Source: CAXBGS01 sp963975425
GTDB taxonomy: Bacteria > Planctomycetota > Planctomycetia > Pirellulales > Pirellulaceae
Direction: 5' to 3'
Assembly (NCBI GenBank): GCA_963975425.1
Contig: CAXBGS010000001.1
Location: 930,001 to 994,000, forward strand
DNA: 64,000 nt
Of this stretch, positions 19,641 to 28,292 are shown piece after piece. The notes below the pieces were generated by a model. That model searched no databases. It had not been told where the DNA came from and saw only the letters and a list, made by a program, of their open reading frames with translations. The position numbers and the translations under genes are program-made. Numbering within the stretch: the first letter of the stretch is position 1; each line of letters begins with the position of its first letter.

Positions 19641-20349
19641 CCTGTTCGGGCTCTCGCGAAGTCGCCGGCGATGATCCGCTGCCGATCATGAACGCGAGCA
19701 GCGCCGAAACAGCATTGGCAATCAAATGCATCATCGGTTGCTGGCTCCGTTGTGCGTTGGTCGTGTTCGAAACGTTGTTCGTCAGCGTTTCGCTGGGCAT
19801 CTGGTAGGATGGCTCATCGGGGGCCATACCGTCCGCTGGATCGATTCCATCGTCGACTTGCCCCTCGTCGGCTGCGGCATCCGATGCTTCGGTGTCAGGC
19901 GAATCGGCGTCTTCGTCGGCACTGTCGGCTTCATCATCGGCTGTCGCATCGTCACTTGATTGACCCGCAGCGGGATCAGACTCTTCTCCGGTGCTTTCGG
20001 TCGTTTCTGATTCGCCATCCGGATCGCTCGCTTCGTCCGCAATGCTTGCTTCGATGTCACGAGAGACCGCGAGTGGCGCTTCCATGTCTTCACTGGACTG
20101 CATCGCGACGGCAGCCGACATGTAACTGATCACGGCCACGCCAAAAATTGCGGCAACGGCCGAAACAACTCCCGTCATAAAATTACGATTCGCACCACAG
20201 ACAAGTCGGGCGCCCAGACCGGCGCCTAGCCCGGCAAGCAAGATCAACCATGGGCCAATTGCGCCTCGAATCGGTCCGATCATATCGGCGACATAAGCGC
20301 CCAGGCAACCTCCGATGAGAGCGCCCACTAGGGCTTTTACGATTGGCAT
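19633..20349 (-). CDS. Membrane protein with highly acidic Ser/Asp/Glu linker, unknown function
   Basis: 238 residues, no recognised family. Three N-terminal hydrophobic, glycine-rich segments (about 5-25, 28-48 and 58-85) precede a strongly acidic low-complexity stretch (about 88-185, rich in D, E, S, A and T). A short neutral region and a final hydrophobic helix (about 208-225) follow. An AAAGG box precedes the ATG at 20349. The gene is divergent from the candidate peptidase at 20485 and convergent with the DUF1501 gene. The acidic linker could bind cations or basic surfaces; this is inference only. Confidence 0.65.
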   Translation of the reverse strand: MPIVKALVGALIGGCLGAYVADMIGPIRGAIGPWLILLAGLGAGLGARLVCGANRNFMTGVVSAVAAIFGVAVISYMSAAVAMQSSEDMEAPLAVSRDIEASIADEASDPDGESETTESTGEESDPAAGQSSDDATADDEADSADEDADSPDTEASDAAADEGQVDDGIDPADGMAPDEPSYQMPSETLTNNVSNTTNAQRSQQPMMHLIANAVSALLAFMIGSGSSPATSREPEQAS

Positions 20350-20484
20350 TTTCTTGACCTTTCAACATTGATATTCGGCTGATGAATAGAACGCATTCAT
20401 CGTGCGGCGACGAGAATTCTTATCATTAGAGTATCCTGCGTCTGTCAGTGCCACAATGTTCTCAACAAGAAAGGATCGACGCCC

Positions 20485-21504
20485 ATGCCGTCGCCAATGA
20501 TCAAAGTCATCGCCGGGATGATCAGGATTGTCATTCTTTTTGCCGGATCGACCTTGGCCCAGGGCGCGAAAACCGGCCACACCGATGGCTTTGATGGCCT
20601 TTGGGATACATCGTTTGGCATGATGCGATTGCACGTCGACGGAGAAGACGTGCATGGCAGTTACCGCTATCAAGACGGAGTTTCGGTAGTATCCGGACAG
20701 ATCAAGGATGAACGATTTATCTTCCGCTACACCGAATCGAACGCCCAAGGGACCGGTTGGTTCACGCTATCGGATGACGGCGCTGCGATTCGTGGCAAGT
20801 GGCGAGCCGATGGCCAGGACGCTTGGCAGGATTGGACCGGACAACGTGCGACGCCACGACGCGATCGCGTTTGGTTGCTTATTTTTGAAGCCAACTGGGA
20901 ACGCAACATCAGTGAGCCCGAGTATGCATTCGGCGAAATGTTGGCTAACTACTTCACCATGGCGACGGCGCGACATGTTCAAGTTCGCCACCGATTCTTT
21001 CATGACTCAACCGACTTGATGCGATTCTGTCGCGAAGTCCAATTCTTGGCCGAGCCAGTCGTGGTGTTGATTTCGACTCATGGAACCAGCGAGGGCATCA
21101 CGGTCAATGGCGAAACGATTCAGGCCACGACGATCGCTAAAGGTTTATCGAACGCAGACAACTTGAAACTGTTGCACCTTTCCGGATGCGCGATGATGCA
21201 AGGCGACTTCGCCCAAAATATTCATTCCTCGATGGGCAAGGGTGCGACTTTCCCCATCTCTGGCTACCGAACGAATGTTGCATGGGACGCCAGTGCGATC
21301 GGTGACTTCACGTACTTGTCAATGTTGTTGATTCGCAGGATGTCACCGCAAAAGGCCGCTCGACAAGCGATCACCGCGTCGCCGTTTTTGGGAAACGACA
21401 AGATCCCCGGTACATCATTCAAGCCGCTCGGACTTACCGTCTTGCCGGCGCCAGCCGGCGTGAAATCTTTGCCCTCGACAAGCGACCCGATTGCGCCGGA
21501 TTGA
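20485..21504 (+). CDS. Candidate secreted caspase-like (clan CD) peptidase with N-terminal beta domain
   Basis: 339 residues. A signal peptide (about 1-26) is followed by a beta-rich domain (about 35-120, GLWDTSFGMMRLHVDG... with GSYRY and IRGKWR strands) like small lipocalin-type modules. The C-terminal domain has a hydrophobic strand ending in His-Gly (VVVLISTH199G) and a second ending in S-G-Cys (LLHLSGC235). This His-Gly/Cys pattern is the dyad of clan CD peptidases (caspase, gingipain and CHAT families). I assign it from this pattern only. It could also be a non-peptidase of similar fold. A GAAAGGA box precedes the ATG. Divergent from the acidic membrane protein. Confidence 0.6.
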   Translation: MPSPMIKVIAGMIRIVILFAGSTLAQGAKTGHTDGFDGLWDTSFGMMRLHVDGEDVHGSYRYQDGVSVVSGQIKDERFIFRYTESNAQGTGWFTLSDDGAAIRGKWRADGQDAWQDWTGQRATPRRDRVWLLIFEANWERNISEPEYAFGEMLANYFTMATARHVQVRHRFFHDSTDLMRFCREVQFLAEPVVVLISTHGTSEGITVNGETIQATTIAKGLSNADNLKLLHLSGCAMMQGDFAQNIHSSMGKGATFPISGYRTNVAWDASAIGDFTYLSMLLIRRMSPQKAARQAITASPFLGNDKIPGTSFKPLGLTVLPAPAGVKSLPSTSDPIAPD

Positions 21505-21562
21505 TATGATGGGGGCTTCGCGTCATCGAACTGCCGTTACCGCAACCGCCACCAGGTGAATC

Positions 21563-22849
21563 ATGTTTCGTCCAGTGTTTCTGTCCGCCTTGTTGATCAT
21601 CTTGTCCAGTAACGCCCAGGCACAAAAAGATTTCGTCGCCAACTATGACGAAGCACGGATCTCTGAATTTCAGTTGCCCGATCCGCTAACCACCGATGCG
21701 GGCGAACCCGTCACCGACGCTAAAGCATGGACCCAGGTTCGTCGGCCAGAAATTTTGCGAGACTTTACGACGGAAGTTTTCGGACGAGGGCCGCAGCCGT
21801 GCGCCATCCGTCACGAAGTGGTCAACGAAAATCGCGAGGCGATCCATGGCAAAGCCATCCGCCGCGAAGTCGATGTCTTCTTTGGTGAATCCGATGACGC
21901 TCATTCAATGCGTCTGTTGATCTATACACCCAAAGCCGGCCAAAACGTCCCCGCATTTTTGGGTCTGAATTTCGGTGGCAACCATACCGTGGATCCCGAT
22001 CCGACCATATCGTTAACCACTCGCTGGGTTCGTGACCGTAAGAACGAAACGACAAAGAAACATACGGCAACCGAAGCCGGCCGAGGCACGTCGGCGAGCC
22101 GGTGGCCGGTCGAGATGATTATCGACCGAGGTTACGCGTTGGTCACCATCTATTACGGCGACATTGATCCCGATTTTGACGATGGTTTCGAAAACGGGAT
22201 TCACGGCGTATTTCGAACAGAAATGGAAACGATTCCACCGGGCCAGCGATGGGGAAGTATCGCCGCATGGTCGTATGGTCTTAGCCGAGCCTTGGATTAT
22301 TTGCAGCAAGACGCGAGCATCGATGCGTCGCGAGTGGCGGTGATCGGTCATTCGCGATTGGGAAAAACTTCGCTGTGGGCCGGGGCGGCGGACGAACGTT
22401 TCAAAATGGTCGTCAGCAATAATTCCGGGTGCGGTGGCGCGGCACTCAGCCGGCGAGCGATCGGCGAAACGGTGGGCCGGATCAACACCAGTTTTCCGCA
22501 TTGGTTTTGTGACAACTTTACAAAGTACAATTCCAACGAGAACGCTTGTCCGGTCGACCAGCATCAACTGCTCGCATTGATCGCGCCGCGGGCGCTGTAT
22601 GTGGCCAGCGCCAGCGAAGATAAATGGGCCGATCCGAAAGGTGAATTCTTGTCCGCCGTTCACGCCGGTCCCGTGTATCGATTGCTCGGCACCAACGGAT
22701 TGGGAGACAAGATAACGGCGGAAACGATGCCCGCACCGGACACGCCCATCAACGAAGGCAAAATCGGATACCATCTCCGCAACGGAAAGCATGATTTGAC
22801 TGAATATGATTGGCGACAGTATTTAGATTTCGCCGATCGGCAGTTGTAA
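21563..22849 (+). CDS. CE15-like glucuronoyl esterase / alpha-beta hydrolase
   Basis: 428 residues with a signal peptide (about 1-20). The nucleophile elbow reads V-I-G-H-S264-R-L-G-K, matching the G-x-S-R-x-G-K signature of CE15 4-O-methyl-glucuronoyl methylesterases. The catalytic His is probably in NGKHDLTEYDW near the C-terminus. The oxyanion and ligand region WGSIAAWSYGLSRALDYL also fits. CE15 enzymes cleave ester bonds between glucuronic acid and lignin or other alcohols; marine members may act on other uronate esters. It is followed by a YhcH-family gene and an arylsulfatase on the same strand, suggesting a polysaccharide-degradation set. Confidence 0.85.
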   Translation: MFRPVFLSALLIILSSNAQAQKDFVANYDEARISEFQLPDPLTTDAGEPVTDAKAWTQVRRPEILRDFTTEVFGRGPQPCAIRHEVVNENREAIHGKAIRREVDVFFGESDDAHSMRLLIYTPKAGQNVPAFLGLNFGGNHTVDPDPTISLTTRWVRDRKNETTKKHTATEAGRGTSASRWPVEMIIDRGYALVTIYYGDIDPDFDDGFENGIHGVFRTEMETIPPGQRWGSIAAWSYGLSRALDYLQQDASIDASRVAVIGHSRLGKTSLWAGAADERFKMVVSNNSGCGGAALSRRAIGETVGRINTSFPHWFCDNFTKYNSNENACPVDQHQLLALIAPRALYVASASEDKWADPKGEFLSAVHAGPVYRLLGTNGLGDKITAETMPAPDTPINEGKIGYHLRNGKHDLTEYDWRQYLDFADRQL

Positions 22850-22895
22850 TAGTCATGCCACCCATTCATTCAACTATGAAAAGGCTCGCCCCACC

Positions 22896-23345
22896 TTGAT
22901 CCTGGCAGACCTCCGCGACCACGCCCGATATGAATCGCTGAATCCCTCTTTACGCAGCGGCTTTGAATTCCTTCATCGCTCGGACCTTGCAAAGCTTGCC
23001 GATGGTCGGCATGACATTGACGGCGACAATGTATTCGCCATCGTCGACCGCGGGATGGGCCGCGGCCAAGTCGATTCGCCACTCGAGTTTCATCGTCGTT
23101 ACCTGGACATCCAGTACGTCGTGAAAGGCATCGATCTGATCGGTTGGTCACCGATCCAGGATTGTCGGCATCTGAAATCAGACTTCGACGCCGAACGCGA
23201 TTTAGGCTTCTATGACGACCGCCCAGGGACTTGGTGCCGTGTTGCAGCTGGTTCATTCGCCATCTTTTTCCCCACCGACGCACACGCGCCCTTGGGCGGA
23301 ACCGGCCCCATTCACAAGGTCGTCGTCAAAGTCCTCACGAATTAG
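22896..23345 (+). CDS. YhcH/YjgK/YiaL family (DUF386) sugar-metabolism protein
   Basis: 149 residues, typical full length for the family. It uses a TTG start at 22896 (MILADLRDHARY), since no ATG fits. The family is a cupin-like fold, with conserved residues visible in PLEFHRRYLDIQYVVKG (histidine and acidic metal ligands), GWSPIQDC and the C-terminal FFPTDAHAPLGG with an HK pair after it. Homologues are linked with sialic acid and uronate catabolism and may act on anomers or hydrolyse sugar intermediates. It lies 46 bp after the CE15-like esterase gene and 126 bp before an arylsulfatase gene. Confidence 0.88.
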   Translation: MILADLRDHARYESLNPSLRSGFEFLHRSDLAKLADGRHDIDGDNVFAIVDRGMGRGQVDSPLEFHRRYLDIQYVVKGIDLIGWSPIQDCRHLKSDFDAERDLGFYDDRPGTWCRVAAGSFAIFFPTDAHAPLGGTGPIHKVVVKVLTN

Positions 23346-23363
23346 TGTTGCAGTGGCTCAGTC

Positions 23364-23395
23364 GTCCGATGGTCCAGTGGTCCGGCGGTTCCGCA
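23364..23395. repeat. Short 8-bp tandem repeat upstream of sulfatase
   Basis: Four adjacent octamers, gtccgatg, gtccagtg, gtccggcg and gttccgca, lie about 75 bp before the sulfatase start at 23472. The repeat is degenerate and may be fortuitous; no operator is claimed. Confidence 0.35.
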
Positions 23396-23471
23396 TACGA
23401 ACGAAGACGCCCGTGCTGCCTCATAATTTTGCAATTATTTTCTGAATACCCCACGAAGAAACCTGTTCCCG

Positions 23472-25013
23472 ATGAAAACGATTCGATCCACGTCACGATT
23501 GACGTCAACGCCTCGCTTGAGATGCCCACTATTGGTTTTCTGTTTGGTTTCGCTGGGTTTCTATCACCCGGGTCGGGCCGAAGCCGCCGAGGCAAAACAG
23601 CCCAACTTTGTCTTTGTGTACACCGACAATCTTGGGTACGGCGATATTGCATGTTTCGGACATCCGACACACCGCACGCCGCACCTGGATCAGATGGCGG
23701 CCGAGGGCATGAAGCTGACTCACTTTTATTCCACATCGGGCGTCTGTACCCCTTCGCGCGCGAGCCTGATGACGGGCTGTTATCCGCGCCGCGTCGGCAT
23801 GGATTTCCCAGAACCCGATGGCGCGGTGTTACGCCCGATGTCGCCCAACGGACTTCATCCGGACGAAGTTACGGTCGCCGAAGTGCTAAAGTCAGTCGGT
23901 TACGCGACGCACATGATCGGCAAATGGCATCTTGGGGATCAACCTGTTTTTCTTCCAACCCGACAAGGGTTTGATTCATGGCTGGGCATACCCTATTCGG
24001 ACAACGCCCATCGACGAGAGAACCGACCGCATTGGCCTGAGTTGCCACTGATGCGAAATGAAAAGGTCATCGTCCAGCCGGTTGATCCTGATACGTTGAC
24101 GAGTCGATACACCGACGACGCAATACGCTTCATTCGCGAACAAAAAGAGACGGGTACCCCCTTTTTTCTGTACATGCCACAAGCGATGCCGGGATCGACG
24201 ACTTCTCCCGCGGCTGGCCCCATGTTCAAAGGCAGATCGAATAACGGCCCATGGTGCGACTCGATCGAAGAACTGGACTGGTCGATGGGAGAGATTCTGA
24301 AGACTCTTGACGAACTTGATCTCACCGAGAACACGCTTGTCATTTGGACGTCCGACAATGGCGCGCCACGCCGTACTCCGCCCCAAGGCAGAAACTTGCC
24401 GATGGGCGGCTGGGGATACACCACCGCAGAAGGCGGCCACCGCGTCCCTTGTATCGCGTACTGGCCCGAAAAAATCGCGGCGGGTACCGTTTGCGACGAA
24501 CTCACATCGACGATCGACATTCTGCCGACCTTCGCAAAACTTGCGGGCGCGGAAGTTCCCACCGATCGTGTCATCGACGGAAAAGATATTTGGCCATTGT
24601 TGGCCGGACATCCCGGCGCGACGACTCCGCACGACGCGTTTTACTATTACTCACTGGATCAACTGCAGTGTGTTCGCTCGGGAAAATGGAAACTGCATCT
24701 TCCCCTGGAACACCGCTATACGAATCTGTCGGGCAAGGATGCAGGCCCCAGCGAGGGGAAGCTGTTTGACGTTGTCGCCGATCCGGGCGAGACACAAAAT
24801 CATTACGCCGAACGCCCCGAGGTGGTTGCCGAGCTGATGGCGATCGCTGAGCGGGCGCGTGAAGACCTTGGTGACTGGGATCGTCCCGGCAAGCACGTTC
24901 GACCGGTCGGCCACATCGACACCGAGCCGAAACCTCAACTGATCGAATCAAACCAGTCGACCGAACCAGATCAGTCGACCGAACCCAAGCGGCCGATCCA
25001 AGCGACCCGGTGA
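23472..25013 (+). CDS. Arylsulfatase (sulfatase family S1)
   Basis: 513 residues with a signal peptide ending near AEAAEAKQPN. The metal-binding block FVYTDNLGYGDIACFG and the canonical formylglycine motif G-V-C92-T-P-S-R96 are intact, and TSDNGAPR supplies the second-site ligands. This is an exported arylsulfatase A-type enzyme expected to desulfate polysaccharides. The C-terminus carries a hydrophilic tail with two copies of a 6-residue QSTEP repeat (18-bp DNA repeat near 24956-24990), probably a linker rather than catalytic. The TGA stop overlaps the GTG start of hrpB. Exact substrate unknown. Confidence 0.93.
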   Translation: MKTIRSTSRLTSTPRLRCPLLVFCLVSLGFYHPGRAEAAEAKQPNFVFVYTDNLGYGDIACFGHPTHRTPHLDQMAAEGMKLTHFYSTSGVCTPSRASLMTGCYPRRVGMDFPEPDGAVLRPMSPNGLHPDEVTVAEVLKSVGYATHMIGKWHLGDQPVFLPTRQGFDSWLGIPYSDNAHRRENRPHWPELPLMRNEKVIVQPVDPDTLTSRYTDDAIRFIREQKETGTPFFLYMPQAMPGSTTSPAAGPMFKGRSNNGPWCDSIEELDWSMGEILKTLDELDLTENTLVIWTSDNGAPRRTPPQGRNLPMGGWGYTTAEGGHRVPCIAYWPEKIAAGTVCDELTSTIDILPTFAKLAGAEVPTDRVIDGKDIWPLLAGHPGATTPHDAFYYYSLDQLQCVRSGKWKLHLPLEHRYTNLSGKDAGPSEGKLFDVVADPGETQNHYAERPEVVAELMAIAERAREDLGDWDRPGKHVRPVGHIDTEPKPQLIESNQSTEPDQSTEPKRPIQATR

Positions 25014-27616
25014 GACCGATGGAACTGCCGGTCGCTGATTGTTTACCCGAGATCATTGCCGCAATCGCCGCCAACAAACCCGTTGTGTTAAAGGCGCCAC
25101 CCGGCGCCGGCAAGACGACGGGCGTTCCGCCGGCATTACTTGCGCAGCAAAATTCCGGTGAATCGTTTTTGCGTTCCGGCTCTCTGGCGGGCGGACAAAT
25201 CATCTTAGTTCAGCCACGCCGATTGGCGGCACGGTCAGCGGCGGCGCGACTGGCTACGCTGGTCGGTTGTGAACTTGGCGACCGGGTCGGATATCAGGTT
25301 CGCTTTGATCGCCGCGCCGGCAAGAACACTCAACTGCTGGTCGTAACGACGGGGATTCTGCTACGGCGTCTGCAAAACGACCCGCTATTAGAAGATGTCT
25401 CGTGTGTCATCTTGGATGAATTCCACGAACGAAATCTCGACGTCGACTTGGCCCTCGGCATGACTCAGCGGATTCGGACGACGCTGCGTCCGGAACTGAA
25501 ATTGATCGTGATGTCCGCGACACTTGACCCGCAACCGATTGTCAATTTCCTGGGCGATGCGGTCGCCGTCGAAAGTGTGGGGCGAACCTTTCCGGTCGAC
25601 ATCCAGTATGCCAAACAACAGACGCGTGACCCTGTCGACCAACAGGTTGCGCGCATCTTGCCCGGCATCCTGCGACAAACCGCTGGGCATGTCTTGGTGT
25701 TCCTGGCCGGTGTCGGCGAGATTCGACGCACGGCGCAAACGCTGCGACAATCCGGACACGTCGACGACGCACTTGTGATGGAATTGTTCGGCGATCTATC
25801 GCCACAAGACCAAGACGCCGTTCTGGCACCTTCGGAAACACGAAAAATCATCCTGGCCACCAACGTTGCCGAAACGTCGATCACCATTCCGGGTGTGACA
25901 GCCGTGATCGATAGCGGCCAGGCTCGTGTGATGCGTTACGAAGCAAACGTGGGATTGTCGGCACTTCGACTGGAACAAATCTCGCAAGCCTCGGCAGACC
26001 AACGAGCCGGTCGTGCGGGCCGAACCGAACCGGGTATCTGCACACGCCTGTGGCCCGCCGCGACGCACCGGGCTCGCCGCGAACTTGATTCGCCGGAAAT
26101 ACTGCGGGCCGATTTTAGCAGTGCTGCGTTGATGTTGGCCGCTTGGGGCGAACGTGATGCCCAGGCGTTTCCTTGGCTGACCCCACCCCCGGACGCCGCG
26201 ATCGAATCATCACGACAGCTACTTTTTAGGCTCGACGCGATCGATCCCGCTGGCGCGTTGACGGAAATGGGACGTCGCATGTTGGCACTGCCGCTGCATC
26301 CCAGAATTAGCCGATTCATGATCGACGCAAAAGTATCGGGTGTTGCCGATTCGGCTGCTTTGGCTGCCGCATTGTTAACCGAGCGTGACCCGTTTCGGAG
26401 CTCGCGGGGCAACCGAAGCGCGCCGGATGATCGTCACACGACGCACAGCGACAGTGACATCATCGATCGTGTTGACCAGCTGAACGCCCACTTCCAAGGC
26501 GATCTTCGTCGACCGTTGCATGGGCCGGCGGCAAAACAGATTCGCCGTGTCGCAAATCAATTGGTCAAGACGGTTGATGCTCTCTCGTTGGATTCCGTCG
26601 AAACGCCTAAGGAGAGCGAAACGGTTCGCGACAAACTGCGCCGCGCGTTGCTGGCCGCCTTTCCCGACCGTGTGACACGGCGCCGGCAACCCGGCAGCGA
26701 TCGCGGCGTGATGGTCGGCGGGCGTGGTGTCAGAATTGATCGGCAATCCAGTGTCCGGTCTGCCGAATACTTTGTGTGCATCGACGTCGATGGCAAGGGA
26801 TCCGAAGCGCTGGTACGAAGCGCATCGGCGATCGAAATCGAGTGGCTGGACGATTACCTAGGCGGACGACTGATTCGCGAAGTCGACGAGTCGTTTTTTG
26901 TCCCCAGCTCTCAGTCGGTCGTGTCACGTCGTCGCCGGTACTTCGATGATCTGCTGCTGAACGAATCGCCAATCGAATCGGAATCGGGCGGTGAAGTCGC
27001 CAACATTTTGCTGGAAAATGCAAAACGTGACATCGATCGGCTGTTTCCCAAAAAGGATCAAGAGCCCAAGAAGGATCAAGAGATTGGTCAATTTATCCAG
27101 CGGGTGCGATTCTTGGTCGATCAGATGCCGCAGCTTGATTTGCCTGACCTGGATGAAGCAGCGATCCATGACGTCTTGCGACAGTTGTGTCAGTCGCGCA
27201 CGACGTTTCCCGAACTGCGCCGCGCGCCGTGGCTAGAGTACCTCAAGGGCCGATACAACTATGAACAGTTACAGTCGATCGACACGCACGCGCCGGCACG
27301 CATGCAGGTTCCCAGTGGCAACATGATCGCGATTCAGTATGCGAAAGATAAACCACCAATCATGCAGGTTCGTTTGCAGGAATTGTTCGGTTGGCCGACG
27401 ACCCCCAGGATTGCCGGAGGCAAGGTTGCGTTGCAATTGCACTTGCTGGGGCCCAACCACCGGCCACAACAAATTACCGAGGACCTCGAAAATTTCTGGT
27501 CAACGACCTACGATCAGGTTCGCAAAGATCTTCGGCGGCGCTATCCCAAACATTACTGGCCCGACGATCCGACCACGGCTTCGGCGACGCGCAACGGCCT
27601 GAAGCCCCGAAAATAG
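25010..27616 (+). CDS. hrpB: ATP-dependent helicase HrpB
   Basis: 868 residues, full-length DEAH/RHA-type HrpB. Motif I is APPGAGKTTGVP, motif II is DEFH (VILDEFHERN), motif III is SATLD and motif VI lies in QRAGRAGRTEPG. The C-terminal HrpB domain with the conserved WLEYLKGRYNYEQ region is present. HrpB is a putative RNA helicase whose cellular substrate remains poorly defined. The frame opens with GTG at 25010, overlapping the sulfatase stop, or with ATG at 25019; either is possible. A KKDQEPKKDQE charged duplication at about residues 683-692 is unusual but in frame. Confidence 0.95.
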   Translation: MRPMELPVADCLPEIIAAIAANKPVVLKAPPGAGKTTGVPPALLAQQNSGESFLRSGSLAGGQIILVQPRRLAARSAAARLATLVGCELGDRVGYQVRFDRRAGKNTQLLVVTTGILLRRLQNDPLLEDVSCVILDEFHERNLDVDLALGMTQRIRTTLRPELKLIVMSATLDPQPIVNFLGDAVAVESVGRTFPVDIQYAKQQTRDPVDQQVARILPGILRQTAGHVLVFLAGVGEIRRTAQTLRQSGHVDDALVMELFGDLSPQDQDAVLAPSETRKIILATNVAETSITIPGVTAVIDSGQARVMRYEANVGLSALRLEQISQASADQRAGRAGRTEPGICTRLWPAATHRARRELDSPEILRADFSSAALMLAAWGERDAQAFPWLTPPPDAAIESSRQLLFRLDAIDPAGALTEMGRRMLALPLHPRISRFMIDAKVSGVADSAALAAALLTERDPFRSSRGNRSAPDDRHTTHSDSDIIDRVDQLNAHFQGDLRRPLHGPAAKQIRRVANQLVKTVDALSLDSVETPKESETVRDKLRRALLAAFPDRVTRRRQPGSDRGVMVGGRGVRIDRQSSVRSAEYFVCIDVDGKGSEALVRSASAIEIEWLDDYLGGRLIREVDESFFVPSSQSVVSRRRRYFDDLLLNESPIESESGGEVANILLENAKRDIDRLFPKKDQEPKKDQEIGQFIQRVRFLVDQMPQLDLPDLDEAAIHDVLRQLCQSRTTFPELRRAPWLEYLKGRYNYEQLQSIDTHAPARMQVPSGNMIAIQYAKDKPPIMQVRLQELFGWPTTPRIAGGKVALQLHLLGPNHRPQQITEDLENFWSTTYDQVRKDLRRRYPKHYWPDDPTTASATRNGLKPRK

Positions 27617-27641
27617 ATTCACTTACCCACGATCGGTTATT

Positions 27642-28292
27642 TTGCTCGAGCTTCGAAATGTGACACGGCACGTCGCTGGCCTGGACCGTCCCCTGTTGTC
27701 GGACATTTCGTTCCAGATCAGCCGTGGACAACGCGTCGGTTTGGTCGGCCCCAGCGGTTGCGGTAAATCCAGCTTACTGCGCGTGATGGCGATGCTGGAT
27801 TCGATCACCCGCGGCGACCTCATTTTTCGCGGTCGACCGGTTCATTCGGTCGACGTCCCGACATATCGCCGACAAGTCATTTACTTATCACAACGGCCAT
27901 CGCTCGCATCGGGAACGGTTCGGTCCAACCTGCAGTTACCGTTTCGTTTCCAGACGTCTACAGCCAAGTTTGATGAATCTCGGGTCGTGATGCACTTGAA
28001 ACAATTGAACAAACCCACATCACTGCTCGAGCAAGCCGCCGACCAGCTCAGCGGCGGCGAGCAACAACTGATCGCGTTGATTCGTGCAATTCAGTTGGAT
28101 CCGTGCATGCTGTTGCTGGATGAACCGACCGCGTCACTGGATGAAAGCTCGGTCAACCAAGTGGAGACATTGCTGGACCGATGGATATCGGAGGACCAAA
28201 GTCGCACCTACGTGTGGGTGAGCCACGATGGTTCACAAGTCGACCGCGTCACCGACTGCGTTTTCCGGATGGATTCCGGAAAGTTAGTGTGA
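27642..28292 (+). CDS. FetA-like ABC transporter ATP-binding protein
   Basis: 216 residues with all ABC motifs: Walker A GPSGCGKSS, Q-loop at YLSQR, signature LSGGEQQ, Walker B MLLLDEPTASLD and H-loop WVSHDG. Short ATPases of this type (FetA/YbbL) pair with UPF0014 permeases (FetB/YbbM), which export iron in E. coli. The permease gene lies at 29760-30584, separated by an inverted glycosyltransferase gene, so the pair is not contiguous. The start is a TTG at 27642 (MLELRNVTRH), 25 bp after hrpB. Its stop region overlaps the convergent glycosyltransferase stop by 9 bp. Confidence 0.85.
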   Translation: MLELRNVTRHVAGLDRPLLSDISFQISRGQRVGLVGPSGCGKSSLLRVMAMLDSITRGDLIFRGRPVHSVDVPTYRRQVIYLSQRPSLASGTVRSNLQLPFRFQTSTAKFDESRVVMHLKQLNKPTSLLEQAADQLSGGEQQLIALIRAIQLDPCMLLLDEPTASLDESSVNQVETLLDRWISEDQSRTYVWVSHDGSQVDRVTDCVFRMDSGKLV

